A stretch of 44,876 bases of DNA, taken from NCBI GenBank assembly GCA_017502435.1, contig JAFVUZ010000206.1, positions 1 to 44,876 on the forward strand, in the 5' to 3' direction. Shown here in pieces: positions 34,745 to 44,083 of the stretch. The notes under the pieces were generated by a model. It ran no database searches, was not told the origin of the DNA, and was given only the letters and a program-made list of their open reading frames with translations. Each line of letters starts with the position of its first letter. The stretch's first letter is position 1. The stretch comes from Lentisphaeria bacterium. GTDB taxonomy: Bacteria; Verrucomicrobiota; Lentisphaeria; Victivallales; Victivallaceae. A program made the translations under genes and the position numbers.

Positions 34745-34765
34745 AAACCGTTTGCTGCGGTTTTT
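34745..34765 (+). terminator. Hairpin with T run in the Ehr-like operon leader
   Basis: AAACCG (34745-34750) and CGGTTT (34758-34763) pair around a 7-nt loop and run into five T residues. It lies between the candidate promoter and the first gene, where it could act as an attenuator; it has no gene upstream on its strand to terminate. Confidence 0.45.
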
Positions 34766-34822
34766 ATGTCATCGCATAAATATTAACAGTTATATTTTCA
34801 ACACTTAATCAAAGGAAGAAAA

Positions 34823-36757
34823 ATGAGTATATGGCAGCAGCCGGTACAGCAGGTTCTTGTGATTTCGCTGATACTGGCGTCGGGCGGTATCGTCAGTGCA
34901 TTTTTCAACAGCCGTATCAGGGGACGCATTTTTGCAGTGATTGCAGGATTGTCGGGACTTTATGTTACGGGGTTGATGCTTGGCGGTCTCCGTGGTCACA
35001 CGTTTGAGTATTCGCTTGGGATGATGGATTTCATGCTTGACAATGTCGGGCGTTTTTTCATTGCGACAGTGGGGCTCGGAATTTTTTTCTGTGCGTTGTA
35101 CAATGCATCACTGTCGGGAAGTTCCCGTGCGTATGAGCAGAAGAACCGTTTTTATTACGGAGTGCTCGGCATATTTGCGGCATCAATGCTGCAGGTGATG
35201 CTGGTCAAAATTGACGGCACATTGAACTCTGCATTGCTGTTTATGGCGGCGTGGGAAATAATGTCGCTGTTTTCATTTCTGCTGATAGTATGCAGTGATG
35301 AGGCAAAAGGTGTTTCCCGCAAGGCATTGACTTATTTGCTGGTAATGCACGTTTCTGCGGCATTTCTGATGCTGGGATTTATTTCTATCAGTCTGAGTCC
35401 TTTCGGCGGGAGTTTCTTCGGATTTCTGGCATTGCTGATCGGTTTCGGAATCAAACTCGGTTTATTTCCGACGCATTTTTATATGGCTGACAGTTACGAA
35501 TCTGCTCCCGGAGCGTCTGCCGGATTGATTTCCGGTGTGATGATCAACATGGCGATTTACGGAATATTGCGGACATTTCTGGTCTGTGTCAGTTTCGCGG
35601 GTATATTCGGATATATTCTGCTGGCGGCGGGAGTTGTTTCTGCACTTTGGGGTGTATTCCGTGCTTTGGCGGAGAACAGAGCCAAACGGGTTCTTGCCGG
35701 CAGCAGTATGGAAAATATGGGACTGGTGATCATCGGTGTTGGAGTTTTTGTTCTTGGAGAATATGTATATCAGGCAAATTTTGCCGCACATCTGGCATTG
35801 GCGGGAGTGTTTATCCATTCACTCAACCATTCACTTTTCAAATCCCAGTTGTTTTATGCAGTTGATCTTATCCGCAACTGGAGCGGAACGACGGATCTTG
35901 ACAAACTCGGCGGTCAGGGAATGAATTTTCCCGGTCTCAAAAAGAGTACAATGCTGGGAGTTCTCGGCATATCCTCTCTGCCGCCTATGAATGGTTTTGT
36001 TGGCAAGTTTTTGCTGTATGCGAGTTTCTTTGAACTTATGTTCAGCGTTGAATCGTTCAAGGTCGCATTTATTTGTATTTTCTGTCTGGTGGTACTGGGA
36101 ACTGTCGGTGCATTGAGTTTGTTTGTTTTTGTCAAATTTTACACAATGATATTCCTCGGTGCGTTGCGTGAAAAACTTTCGTTTCAGAAGAAAAATCCGG
36201 AAAGCAGTCTTAATAATACGGTTTTATGTGCGATGTCGCTTCTGTCATTGACATTGGGTGTATTTCCGATAGTTTTTGCTTATTCAAGGGGTAAATTTAC
36301 TGAAATACTTTTTGAATTGAGTGTCAATGCGTTTCTGATCATCGGATTTTCTCTGCTGGTATGGGCGTTCCGTCATATCCTGACGGCGATGAACGGCTCC
36401 AAACGAGTTCCGACATGGGGCTGCGGATACAGCAATATTACCTCAAAAATGGAATATACTGCTGATTCATTGAGCCTGCCGCTGATGCGTCTGCTGAATA
36501 CACTTTTCCCGCGCAAGGAAAATAATGAATCTGTCAGTGAATTGTATCCTGCAGACATTGAAAGACATTATGAATTCCGCAATCCCATCGGTGAAGGAGT
36601 TGATTATGTTTGCAAGCAGATCAATAAACTTCTCAGCAAGCTGCAATTTCTCCAGTCCGGTATGATGCAGAGTTATCTGTGGATAAGTGTACTGTTTCTG
36701 GTATTGGCTATAGTTTATGCTATTTTCAGCAGTTCCGGAACGGAGGTGGTAAAATGA
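34823..36757 (+). CDS. hyfB: HyfB-like antiporter subunit of an Ehr-type complex
   Basis: A 644-residue membrane subunit of the NuoL/Mrp antiporter family, as in hydrogenase-4 HyfB. About sixteen helices are expected. The conserved helix 5 Glu145 (WEIMSLFSFLLI) and helix 7 Lys211 (GIKLGLFPTHFY) are present, so a proton or sodium path appears intact. The nearby motif that commonly reads VMIKM is VMINM. Residues about 500-570 include WGCGYSN, a feature of hydrogenase-4 antiporter subunits. GGAAG precedes the ATG. It is the first of six genes, overlapping the next by four bases. Confidence 0.9.
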   Translation: MSIWQQPVQQVLVISLILASGGIVSAFFNSRIRGRIFAVIAGLSGLYVTGLMLGGLRGHTFEYSLGMMDFMLDNVGRFFIATVGLGIFFCALYNASLSGSSRAYEQKNRFYYGVLGIFAASMLQVMLVKIDGTLNSALLFMAAWEIMSLFSFLLIVCSDEAKGVSRKALTYLLVMHVSAAFLMLGFISISLSPFGGSFFGFLALLIGFGIKLGLFPTHFYMADSYESAPGASAGLISGVMINMAIYGILRTFLVCVSFAGIFGYILLAAGVVSALWGVFRALAENRAKRVLAGSSMENMGLVIIGVGVFVLGEYVYQANFAAHLALAGVFIHSLNHSLFKSQLFYAVDLIRNWSGTTDLDKLGGQGMNFPGLKKSTMLGVLGISSLPPMNGFVGKFLLYASFFELMFSVESFKVAFICIFCLVVLGTVGALSLFVFVKFYTMIFLGALREKLSFQKKNPESSLNNTVLCAMSLLSLTLGVFPIVFAYSRGKFTEILFELSVNAFLIIGFSLLVWAFRHILTAMNGSKRVPTWGCGYSNITSKMEYTADSLSLPLMRLLNTLFPRKENNESVSELYPADIERHYEFRNPIGEGVDYVCKQINKLLSKLQFLQSGMMQSYLWISVLFLVLAIVYAIFSSSGTEVVK

Positions 36758-37662
36758 AAAACATCATTCTCAATATGATATTTATTTTTGTTCTGCCCTA
36801 TTTGATGTGCGGTATTATCAAAAAGGTGAAAGCGTTTTTTGCCCGCCGCAAAGGACCGTCGGTCTGGCAGTATGGTTATGATCTTGCAAAACTTCTCCGC
36901 AAAGAGGAACTTTTGAGCAATCTTTCCTGTCTCCGTAACGGCGGAGTGCTGACTTTGGCAGGAGTTCTGGCGGCGGCAATGCTGATTCCGCAGATCAGCG
37001 GCAGAAGTATTCTGGCACTGGATTATTATGATTACATCCTTTTTATATATATGCTGAGTTTCTCCCGTTTTTTCACCGTGATTGCAGCGATGGAATCGGG
37101 ATGCAGTTTTGAAGGAATGGGCAGTTCCCGTGAACTTATTTTCTCGGTCACAGGCGAAATCGCATTGATGATGACGGTTGCGGCACTGGCTTTTTACGGT
37201 CATGCTGAAAACTTCAGCGGCATTTTTGAGGCTGTTGCCGCAGGCGGAACAGAAGGACTGCTGATTGCCATCCTTGCATCATGCGTTCTGTTTGTGCTGA
37301 TGCTGCTGGAAGGCAGCCGTATGCCGATCGACGATCCTGAAACCCATCTGGAACTTACCATGATCCATGAAGCGATGGTGCTTGATCAGTCCGGACCACA
37401 GCTGGCATTTATGAGTTTCAGCGGCATGGTCAAAGTGTATCTTTTTGCATCATTTATACTTTCGCTTGTGCTGGCACAGCTGCGTGATTGTGCGTGGTAC
37501 GGGATATATTTTGCCATTGGGATTGCAGTAATTTCAATCATTATCGGTATTATTGAATCACTGCAGGCGAGATTAAGAATGGTTCATGTTCATCAATACA
37601 TACTTTTTTCGGCGGCGTTGTCATTGATACTGCTGTTGAGTGTAATAATTTTCAAGGTGTGA
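36754..37662 (+). CDS. hyfC: HyfC-like membrane subunit (NuoH family)
   Basis: A 302-residue membrane protein of the NuoH/HycD family that anchors the soluble arm and forms the first part of the ion channel. It has ARRKGPSVWQYGYDLAKLLRKE in its first cytoplasmic loop and EGSRMPIDDPETHLELTMIHEAM, the signature acidic loop of group 4 hydrogenases. The start at 36754 is chosen because GGAGGTGG lies upstream and the ATG overlaps the preceding stop. About eight helices. Confidence 0.92.
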   Translation: MKNIILNMIFIFVLPYLMCGIIKKVKAFFARRKGPSVWQYGYDLAKLLRKEELLSNLSCLRNGGVLTLAGVLAAAMLIPQISGRSILALDYYDYILFIYMLSFSRFFTVIAAMESGCSFEGMGSSRELIFSVTGEIALMMTVAALAFYGHAENFSGIFEAVAAGGTEGLLIAILASCVLFVLMLLEGSRMPIDDPETHLELTMIHEAMVLDQSGPQLAFMSFSGMVKVYLFASFILSLVLAQLRDCAWYGIYFAIGIAVISIIIGIIESLQARLRMVHVHQYILFSAALSLILLLSVIIFKV

Positions 37663-37665
37663 CAA

Positions 37666-38310
37666 ATGGAAATATTTGAATTTATTGTAACATTGCTGTT
37701 GATGATAACATTGCTGCGTATATCCACCAGCGGACGGCTGGAACTTTATATCAGAATGCTGTCAATTCAGGGACTTTTGCTGTTTTCGCTGGTCTTTTTC
37801 ACTGTATCGCATGAAAGTTACGTGACGCTGGCGGTGGCAGTTATTGAAACTTTGCTGCTGAAAGCGGTGTTTGTGCCGTTTTACCTCAATAAAGTTATCA
37901 AAGATAATAATATCAAACGTGAAACCGAACCGTATGTGCCGCATATATTTTCATTGCTGATGGTCAGTTTGGGAATCGGCTTGAGTCTGGCGGCGGCGTT
38001 TTATATGAAAAAAGAGATACCGGAAATCAAAATCGTACTGCTCGGCAGCGGTATTGCCATGATACTTTGCGGTATGTTTGTGATTTTGAGCCGCAAAAAA
38101 CTCATTACTCATGTCATGGGGTACTGCGTGCTTGAAAACGGCATTTTTCTGCTGAGTCTGTCAGCTGCAAAAGAGTTGCCGGTCATCGTCAGCCTCGGAG
38201 TTGCACTTGATGCTTTTGTATGGGTTCTGCTGGCAGGAATTCTGGTCAGAATCATCCGTACAGAACTTCACAGTCAATCCATTGATGAATTGAAAGGACT
38301 GAAGAATTAA
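37666..38310 (+). CDS. hyfE: HyfE-like membrane subunit
   Basis: A 214-residue protein with about six helices, matching HyfE, which corresponds to the NuoK-like part with extra helices. Recognisable stretches are HVMGYCVLENGIFLLSLS, which holds the membrane Glu of the NuoK type, and the C-terminal HSQSIDELKGLKN. It starts three bases after hyfC ends and is followed directly by the hyfF-like gene. Confidence 0.88.
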   Translation: MEIFEFIVTLLLMITLLRISTSGRLELYIRMLSIQGLLLFSLVFFTVSHESYVTLAVAVIETLLLKAVFVPFYLNKVIKDNNIKRETEPYVPHIFSLLMVSLGIGLSLAAAFYMKKEIPEIKIVLLGSGIAMILCGMFVILSRKKLITHVMGYCVLENGIFLLSLSAAKELPVIVSLGVALDAFVWVLLAGILVRIIRTELHSQSIDELKGLKN

Positions 38311-38311
38311 T

Positions 38312-39724
38312 ATGGATATTTTTATTGCAGTTATTGTGTTGTTTGCCGCGTTGGCATGGTTCAACAAGAGTGTCAAAGCATCCGGTCGTATTTTCTTTGT
38401 TTTCGGTATATTACATCTGGCGGCGGTACTGTGGATGTTTATTGCCAAACCGTTGGCGATAGGTTCATTGTTTCTGCCGGTCGGTCTCTGGGCTGACCCT
38501 TTGAGCTGTTATGCTTTGCTGGTGGAATCTCTGGTGCTGCTGGCTGTGTCATGGTACAATATGGATTTTGTTCTGCGTCACGAAGAGGTTCCGTATCAGA
38601 AAAAGAGCCCGCTGTATCATGCCTCTCTCATCGGTTTTGTCGGAGCTATGGATCTGGCAATTCTGTCAGATAATCTGGGCATGGTCTGGGTATTTATTGA
38701 ACTCTCAACTCTTTTGAGTGCATTGCTGATCGCACATCACGGTTCGGCAAATTCACTGGAGGCGACATGGAAGTATGTTTTCATCTGTTCTGTCGGTATT
38801 GCATTTGCCTTTGCCGGAATCGTACTGCTGCTGATTGCAACGGACGGGGAGTTGAATATGAGTTGTATCAAACTTGCAAAAGATAAACTTTTTGCGGTCA
38901 AGATCGCTCTGCCGTTTATGATTATCGGGTTCGGTACCAAAGCGGGGCTGGCTCCGGTGCATAACTGGCTGCCGGATGCTCACAGTGAAGCCCCGACACC
39001 GGTTTCGGCACTGCTTTCTGCATCATTGCTCAACAGTGCGATGCTGCCGATAGTGCGTATTCTTCATCTTACAGAAGGGACGGGGTTGGAAAATTTTGCA
39101 GCAACAATTCTTCTGACGATGGGTTTTCTGTCATTGGCTGTGGCGGCTGTATTTATTTCCCATGCCTATAATTTCAAACGTATGCTGGCGTATTCATCAG
39201 TTGAAAACATGGGTATTCTGGCGATTGCGGCGGCAGTGAACTGCAAGGCTGGATTTCTGCTGCACATGGCGGGACATTCGCTGATAAAATGTGCACTGTT
39301 TCTGACTGCCGGCAATATTCTGAGTCTGTACGGAACCAAACTTATCAAAGATGTTTCCGGTATGGTCAGGCTCCATAAAGGACTTGCATATTTGTTTATG
39401 ATTGGAATACTTGCGATTATGGGGTTTGTGCCGTTCATTCTTTTTGTCAGTGAATTTATGGTTATTGCGGCACTTTTTACTTACAATAAATTTTTGTGTG
39501 TGCTGTTTATTGTATTGCTGACAATAATAATGGCAGGTCTCGGCAGAAATATGCTGTCGATGGTACGCGGTGAATCAAAATTGAACCAGTCCGGATATAA
39601 ATTCAACTCCGGAGCGATTGCCCCGGTCGTGATTCTGCTGGTACTTGCTGCAGTGCTGTTTTTTGCAGTTGTATATTGCGGTATAAATAACAAAGATATT
39701 TTAAAATTGCTGGGGGGATTCTGA
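38312..39724 (+). CDS. hyfF: HyfF-like antiporter subunit
   Basis: A 470-residue antiporter-like subunit of the NuoN/NuoM family. The ion-path residues are in place: Glu130 in FIELSTLLSALLIA and Lys210 in FGTKAGLAPVHNWLPDAHSE. The stretch SEAPTPVSALLSASLLNSA is the usual one after that helix. About fourteen helices. Starts one base after the hyfE-like stop; its stop overlaps the next ATG in TGATG. Together with the hyfB-like subunit the complex would have two antiporter modules. Confidence 0.92.
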   Translation: MDIFIAVIVLFAALAWFNKSVKASGRIFFVFGILHLAAVLWMFIAKPLAIGSLFLPVGLWADPLSCYALLVESLVLLAVSWYNMDFVLRHEEVPYQKKSPLYHASLIGFVGAMDLAILSDNLGMVWVFIELSTLLSALLIAHHGSANSLEATWKYVFICSVGIAFAFAGIVLLLIATDGELNMSCIKLAKDKLFAVKIALPFMIIGFGTKAGLAPVHNWLPDAHSEAPTPVSALLSASLLNSAMLPIVRILHLTEGTGLENFAATILLTMGFLSLAVAAVFISHAYNFKRMLAYSSVENMGILAIAAAVNCKAGFLLHMAGHSLIKCALFLTAGNILSLYGTKLIKDVSGMVRLHKGLAYLFMIGILAIMGFVPFILFVSEFMVIAALFTYNKFLCVLFIVLLTIIMAGLGRNMLSMVRGESKLNQSGYKFNSGAIAPVVILLVLAAVLFFAVVYCGINNKDILKLLGGF

Positions 39725-41202
39725 TGATAGAGGTAAAAAATAATCAGAGTATAAGTATTGCTGAACTGCAGAATGTTCCTTATGATTTCTTTATGGGCAA
39801 TGTTGTCACTCAGCGTTTCCGCTGTGTCGGTATTGCCGCACGCAGAAGAGATGATGTTGTGGATGCATTTATTCTCATGGCTTCTGCAAGTTTCAGTCTG
39901 TATTTGGAATATGTCGAATTCAAACTTGACAAGGTTTATCCGTCAGTTGGCAAAGTTGTGCCGTCATGGGTGAATTTTGAACGTGAACTTGCCGAAAATT
40001 TCGGCGTTGAATATGCCGATAATCCCTGGCTCAAACCGATTCGCTTCCCGAAAGATGCCTGTCACAAACTCAGCATGGCGGAATATCCGTTTTTCAAGGA
40101 AAAAGGCAGCGGTGTTCATGAAGTTGCTGTCGGTCCTGTTCATGCGGGGGTTATTGAACCCGGACATTTCCGTTTCATGTGCAGAGGTGAAAAAATCGAT
40201 CATCTGGAAATTCAGCTCGGCTATCAGCACAGAGGTATTGAAAAACTCATGTGTCAGGGCAAAAACACTTCCAAACGTGTTCTTGCAGAAAGCATCACCT
40301 CCGACAGTGCAGTTATCAATTCGTATTTGTATTTTAATATTCTTGAAAGTGCTTACGGCATAAGTGTTCCTGAAAGAGCCGCTGCCATCCGTACGATTTG
40401 TATTGAACTTGAAAAAGCCGCTTTGCATCTTTCAACATTGAGCGGTATTGCCAATGATATCGGTTATGTGATGGGTGCAGCGTTTGCCGGTGCGACAAGG
40501 ACTTATGTTATCAATTCATTGCAGAGTATCTGCGGCAACCGTTTCGGACGCGGCTTGATGACTCTCGGCGGTGTTGCATTTGACATCGACGATGAACTCA
40601 ATAAAAAACTTAAAGATACTCTCAATATGGTTCACGGACGTGTGGTTCATCTCAAAAATACCATGATGGAATCTCCCGGAGTGCGTTCCCGTCTGGAACT
40701 TACCGGAACTGTCAGTAAGTCTGTTGCTGAAGAGATCGGCTTGACCGGTGTTGCAGGCAGAGCGTCCGGAGTTGATGTCGATGCACGTTATTTTATGGAT
40801 AATATGTTCTATGAAAATCTGCATAATCAAAAAAGTGCATTTGTCCATAAAGGCGATGTTTTTTCACGCACTTATCAGCGGCTTGAGGATGCGATCGCTT
40901 CGTTGGAATTTGTTTTAAAAATGCTTTTATCCATGCCTGAAGGCGAAATTGTTTCCAGTGTTCAGGACGGATTTAAAAATGACTCTCTGATATTCTCTGT
41001 CGGGGAGGGGCCCCGCGGCGAAACAGTTCATATGGCATTGACCGGCAGTCATGCCGACAAACCTTTTGCAGTTTATAAACTGAAAGATCCGTCATTTATC
41101 AACTGGTTCGCACTGGCATTGAGTGTACGCAACAATCAGATCAGCGACTTTCCGCTGTGCAACAAAAGTTTTGATCTTTCATATTCGGGGAATGACTTAT
41201 GA
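39724..41202 (+). CDS. hyfG: Ehr-type large subunit, NuoC-NuoD fusion without NiFe ligands
   Basis: A 492-residue protein. Residues about 15-110 are NuoC-like (WVNFERELAENFGVEYADNP), and the rest is NuoD/hydrogenase large-subunit-like (LEIQLGYQHRGIEKLM). In group 4 hydrogenases two C-x2-C pairs bind nickel and iron. Here the first site reads AESITSDSA (T192 and S195 replace Cys) and the second SFDLSYSG (S486 and G489 replace Cys). The fold and C-terminal shape are kept but no NiFe centre can be bound in the known way. This fits energy-converting hydrogenase-related (Ehr) complexes. Electron partner unknown. Confidence 0.9.
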   Translation: MIEVKNNQSISIAELQNVPYDFFMGNVVTQRFRCVGIAARRRDDVVDAFILMASASFSLYLEYVEFKLDKVYPSVGKVVPSWVNFERELAENFGVEYADNPWLKPIRFPKDACHKLSMAEYPFFKEKGSGVHEVAVGPVHAGVIEPGHFRFMCRGEKIDHLEIQLGYQHRGIEKLMCQGKNTSKRVLAESITSDSAVINSYLYFNILESAYGISVPERAAAIRTICIELEKAALHLSTLSGIANDIGYVMGAAFAGATRTYVINSLQSICGNRFGRGLMTLGGVAFDIDDELNKKLKDTLNMVHGRVVHLKNTMMESPGVRSRLELTGTVSKSVAEEIGLTGVAGRASGVDVDARYFMDNMFYENLHNQKSAFVHKGDVFSRTYQRLEDAIASLEFVLKMLLSMPEGEIVSSVQDGFKNDSLIFSVGEGPRGETVHMALTGSHADKPFAVYKLKDPSFINWFALALSVRNNQISDFPLCNKSFDLSYSGNDL

Positions 41203-41957
41203 TACAGGCATTACGTTTATTTTTCAAGCAGGGCCGTCAGTATATCGGCAATCTTTTCACCGCACAGGTTGATAAAAAATACCGTGGATTTCCGCAGTTC
41301 AAAGCAGATCTTTGCACTCATTGCGGCAAATGTATGGCAAACTGTCCCGTTCAGGCGATTTCAGAAGATTTGACTGTGGACATCGGCAAGTGTCAGTTCT
41401 GCGGCGAATGTGTCAGAAACTGTTCTGCAGGTGCGGCAAATTTCTGTAATTTTCACCACACCGGCAGCACTGACCGCGAAAAATTGAAAATCGCTCCCGG
41501 TACAACTCCGGAAGATTACGAAAAATCAGCCGTTGAAATCCGCAAAGAGATCGTTGCCATGTTCGGCCGTTCTCTCAAACTCCGCAGTGTTTCTGCCGGC
41601 GGCTGCAATGGTTGTGAACTGGAACTCAATGCGACCGGCAATGTCAATTTTGACCTCGGACGTTACGGCATTGATATTGCCGCAAGTCCCCGCCATGCTG
41701 ACGGAATTATAATTTCAGGACCTATAAGCAGAAATATGGCTTATGCTTTGCAGGAAACTTATACGGCTGTCCCGAATCCGAAAATCGTTGTGCTGCTGGG
41801 CTCATGTGCCATTTCCGGCGGAGTATTTGCTGAATCAGGGGAAATAGACCGTTCATTTATGGAGGAGAACAAAATTGATTTGTACATCCCCGGCTGTCCA
41901 CCGCATCCGCTGACTATAGCTAATGCAATTCTTGCATTTCTCAATCGCAAAAAATAA
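41199..41957 (+). CDS. hyfI: Ehr-type small subunit: ferredoxin domain fused to NuoB-like domain
   Basis: A 252-residue fusion. Residues about 30-85 hold two 4Fe-4S motifs, CTHCGKCMANCP and CQFCGECVRNCS, as in HyfH/NuoI. Residues about 125-250 form the NuoB/HyfI domain with the four ligands of the proximal (N2-type) cluster: C136 and C139 (GGCNGCELEL), C203 (GSCAISGG) and C233 (PGCPPHP). So the electron wire is intact while the large subunit's metal site is gone. In E. coli hydrogenase-4 these are two separate genes. The start overlaps the large-subunit stop by four bases. Confidence 0.92.
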   Translation: MIQALRLFFKQGRQYIGNLFTAQVDKKYRGFPQFKADLCTHCGKCMANCPVQAISEDLTVDIGKCQFCGECVRNCSAGAANFCNFHHTGSTDREKLKIAPGTTPEDYEKSAVEIRKEIVAMFGRSLKLRSVSAGGCNGCELELNATGNVNFDLGRYGIDIAASPRHADGIIISGPISRNMAYALQETYTAVPNPKIVVLLGSCAISGGVFAESGEIDRSFMEENKIDLYIPGCPPHPLTIANAILAFLNRKK

Positions 41958-41969
41958 GGATATAAAATT

Positions 41970-43943
41970 ATGCTTACATTAAATTCATTGTTTCAGAAGG
42001 GGGCTGTTCTTCAGCAGAAAAAAGAGATTTCTGTTTGGGGCAATACTGAACAAGAGTGCAAACTCAAAGCTGAATTTGCAGGACAGACTGTTTTTTCAAT
42101 GTCATCATTGACAGGAAAATTCATTTTCCGTTTTTCACCTGTTGATGCCGGAGGTCCTTTTGTTCTGAAAGTGACCAACCTTGCCAGCGGCGAAGTCATT
42201 GAAGTCGATGATATTCTCGTTGGTGAAGTCTGGCTGGCATCCGGACAGTCAAATATGGATTATCAGCTTGGTTCAAATTGGGCTGTCGTGCCTCCTTATG
42301 TTGAAGATTTTGAACTGTCAGGCATCAATGAGGCACAGTTGAAAGAATTTTGCACAACCACAAAAAATACAGATAAACTGCGTTATTTCTGCGTGGAAAA
42401 AAATGTTGAAGGCAGATTGGAAGATACAGCCAAAGGTTCATGGGAGTATCTTTCTGCTGAAAATGCATCCGGATGTTCTGCCGTCGCCGCATGGTTCGCC
42501 AGATATATTCAGGAAAAATTGAATGTGCCTGTCGGTGTTATCGTTTCCGCATGGGGCGGAACCTGCATTGAAGCATGGACCAGCCGCAACGGTTTGATCC
42601 GCAATCCCGAAACCAGAGAAATGATCACTGCCAAAGATAATACTTTCCGTAATGAACGCACCTGGTTGGAATCAAGTGAAGAAGCCAAAAAAGATGTGAA
42701 TTTTGCAAAATATGCCGACCCCGGCAATAAAGGTGTCGGGAACGGCTGGGCAGAACTTGATTTTGATGATTCTGCATGGCAGGATATGGCAGTTCCCGGC
42801 AGCTGGATCGCTCAGAGTATTTCCGGCAACGGTGCTCTTTGGGCAAGAACCAAAGTCACTGTTCCTGAAAATTGGATCGGCAAAGAGCTTACTCTCAATC
42901 TCGGCGGTATTGACAAAACTGATATTTCTTATTTCAATGGTGTTGAAATCGGCAGAACCGGAGAAGGTGTTGATGTTTCCTGCTGGTGCAAAAAACGCGT
43001 TTATACGATTCCTGCAGAATTGGTTAAGCCGGGCGAAAATATTATTGCCGTGCGTGCTTATTCATTCTATTTTGACGGTTCATTCAATGGTATCAAAAAG
43101 CATTATTTTCTTGCTTGCGGAGATGAAAGCATTCCGCTGGCCGGAACTTGGAAGGTTTGTGCAGAACTTGACCTCGGTATTATCGCTCCTGCTCTCGTCG
43201 GAGCCAGACCCCGCAACCATAATGTGCCGTCAATTCTGTTTGAAGGCATGATAAATCCCCTGATTCCTTATGCAATGCGTGGTGTTATCTGGTATCAGGG
43301 CGAATCAAATACTGCAAATGCTTATGCTTCAAATGCTTATTACGATAAGTTGCGTACAATGATTGAGGATTGGCGTTTCCGCTGGGAGCTCGGAGATTTT
43401 CCGTTTATTCAGGTGCAGCTTGCCAACTTTTTCCGTAATGTTGAAGGTGCTTATGATAAAAATTCTTCATGGGCGATTCTCCGTAATACTCAACGCAGAG
43501 TTTGCAATGATATGAAAAATGTTTATATGGCAAGTGCCATTGACATCGGTGAATTTTATGATATTCACCCGCAGGACAAAAAGAGCGTCGGCAAACGTCT
43601 GGCTGATAATGCATTGTGCAATGTTTATTGCTGCAATGATACAGTTCCTTTCGGTCCGCTGTATATGGATTATTGCATCGAAGGCGGCAAAATCCGTCTC
43701 TTTTTCCGTTATACTGACGGAATGTATCTCAAGGAAAATGCCGAACAGAGTTTTTATGTCGCCGGTCAGGATAAAGTCTTTTATCCGGCAGACAGCGTGA
43801 AAATTGAAGGCAGTTCTCTGCTCGTAAGTTCGGCACAAGTCGAGTCTCCGGCTCACGTCCGCTATGCATGGGCAGATTATCCGCTCAGCACTCTTTACAA
43901 CGGTGCTGAACTTCCCGCATCACCGTTTACAACTGAAAAATGA
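41970..43943 (+). CDS. Sialate O-acetylesterase-like SGNH hydrolase
   Basis: A 657-residue esterase-like protein. The SGNH block I is ILVGEVWLASGQSNM, with Ser94 as nucleophile; the later block RGVIWYQGESN and DIHPQDK (Asp531, His533) complete the site. A galactose-binding-like jelly roll is inserted at about residues 250-400 (FDDSAWQDMAVPGSW; LWARTKVTVPENW), as in many bacterial family members. No signal peptide is seen, so it may act inside the cell on acetylated sugars. It starts 12 bp after the Ehr-like operon and may be read with it, but a functional tie is unlikely. The acetyl-sugar substrate is not certain to be sialate. Confidence 0.85.
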   Translation: MLTLNSLFQKGAVLQQKKEISVWGNTEQECKLKAEFAGQTVFSMSSLTGKFIFRFSPVDAGGPFVLKVTNLASGEVIEVDDILVGEVWLASGQSNMDYQLGSNWAVVPPYVEDFELSGINEAQLKEFCTTTKNTDKLRYFCVEKNVEGRLEDTAKGSWEYLSAENASGCSAVAAWFARYIQEKLNVPVGVIVSAWGGTCIEAWTSRNGLIRNPETREMITAKDNTFRNERTWLESSEEAKKDVNFAKYADPGNKGVGNGWAELDFDDSAWQDMAVPGSWIAQSISGNGALWARTKVTVPENWIGKELTLNLGGIDKTDISYFNGVEIGRTGEGVDVSCWCKKRVYTIPAELVKPGENIIAVRAYSFYFDGSFNGIKKHYFLACGDESIPLAGTWKVCAELDLGIIAPALVGARPRNHNVPSILFEGMINPLIPYAMRGVIWYQGESNTANAYASNAYYDKLRTMIEDWRFRWELGDFPFIQVQLANFFRNVEGAYDKNSSWAILRNTQRRVCNDMKNVYMASAIDIGEFYDIHPQDKKSVGKRLADNALCNVYCCNDTVPFGPLYMDYCIEGGKIRLFFRYTDGMYLKENAEQSFYVAGQDKVFYPADSVKIEGSSLLVSSAQVESPAHVRYAWADYPLSTLYNGAELPASPFTTEK

Positions 43944-44017
43944 TTGCCCGATAAACTTTAAGAGGCAAAGGGCGTTTCATACGTTTTTTTGTAAGAGGCT
44001 GTTGCAAAACTGTTTTT

Positions 44018-44083
44018 GTGGGGAAAAAACCTTCTTGAAAAAAGGTTCTTTTCCCCACACCCCATTTTCCAAAAACTTTTACC
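44018..44083 (+). repeat. Hairpin repeat, copy 3
   Basis: GTGGGGAAAA at the left and TTTTCCCCAC at the right pair across an inner AACC...GGTT with a short turn, giving a stem spanning 44018-44058. It is followed by ACCCC, TTTTCC and AAAAACTTTT. It aligns with the element at 13963-14041 (minus strand). Placed 75 bp after the esterase stop, it could also serve as a terminator. Confidence 0.6.

Noticed and set aside
34823-41957. A true hydrogen-evolving formate hydrogenlyase/hydrogenase-4
   Set aside because: All four NiFe ligands are missing in the large subunit, and no formate dehydrogenase or hydrogenase maturation genes are in the window.
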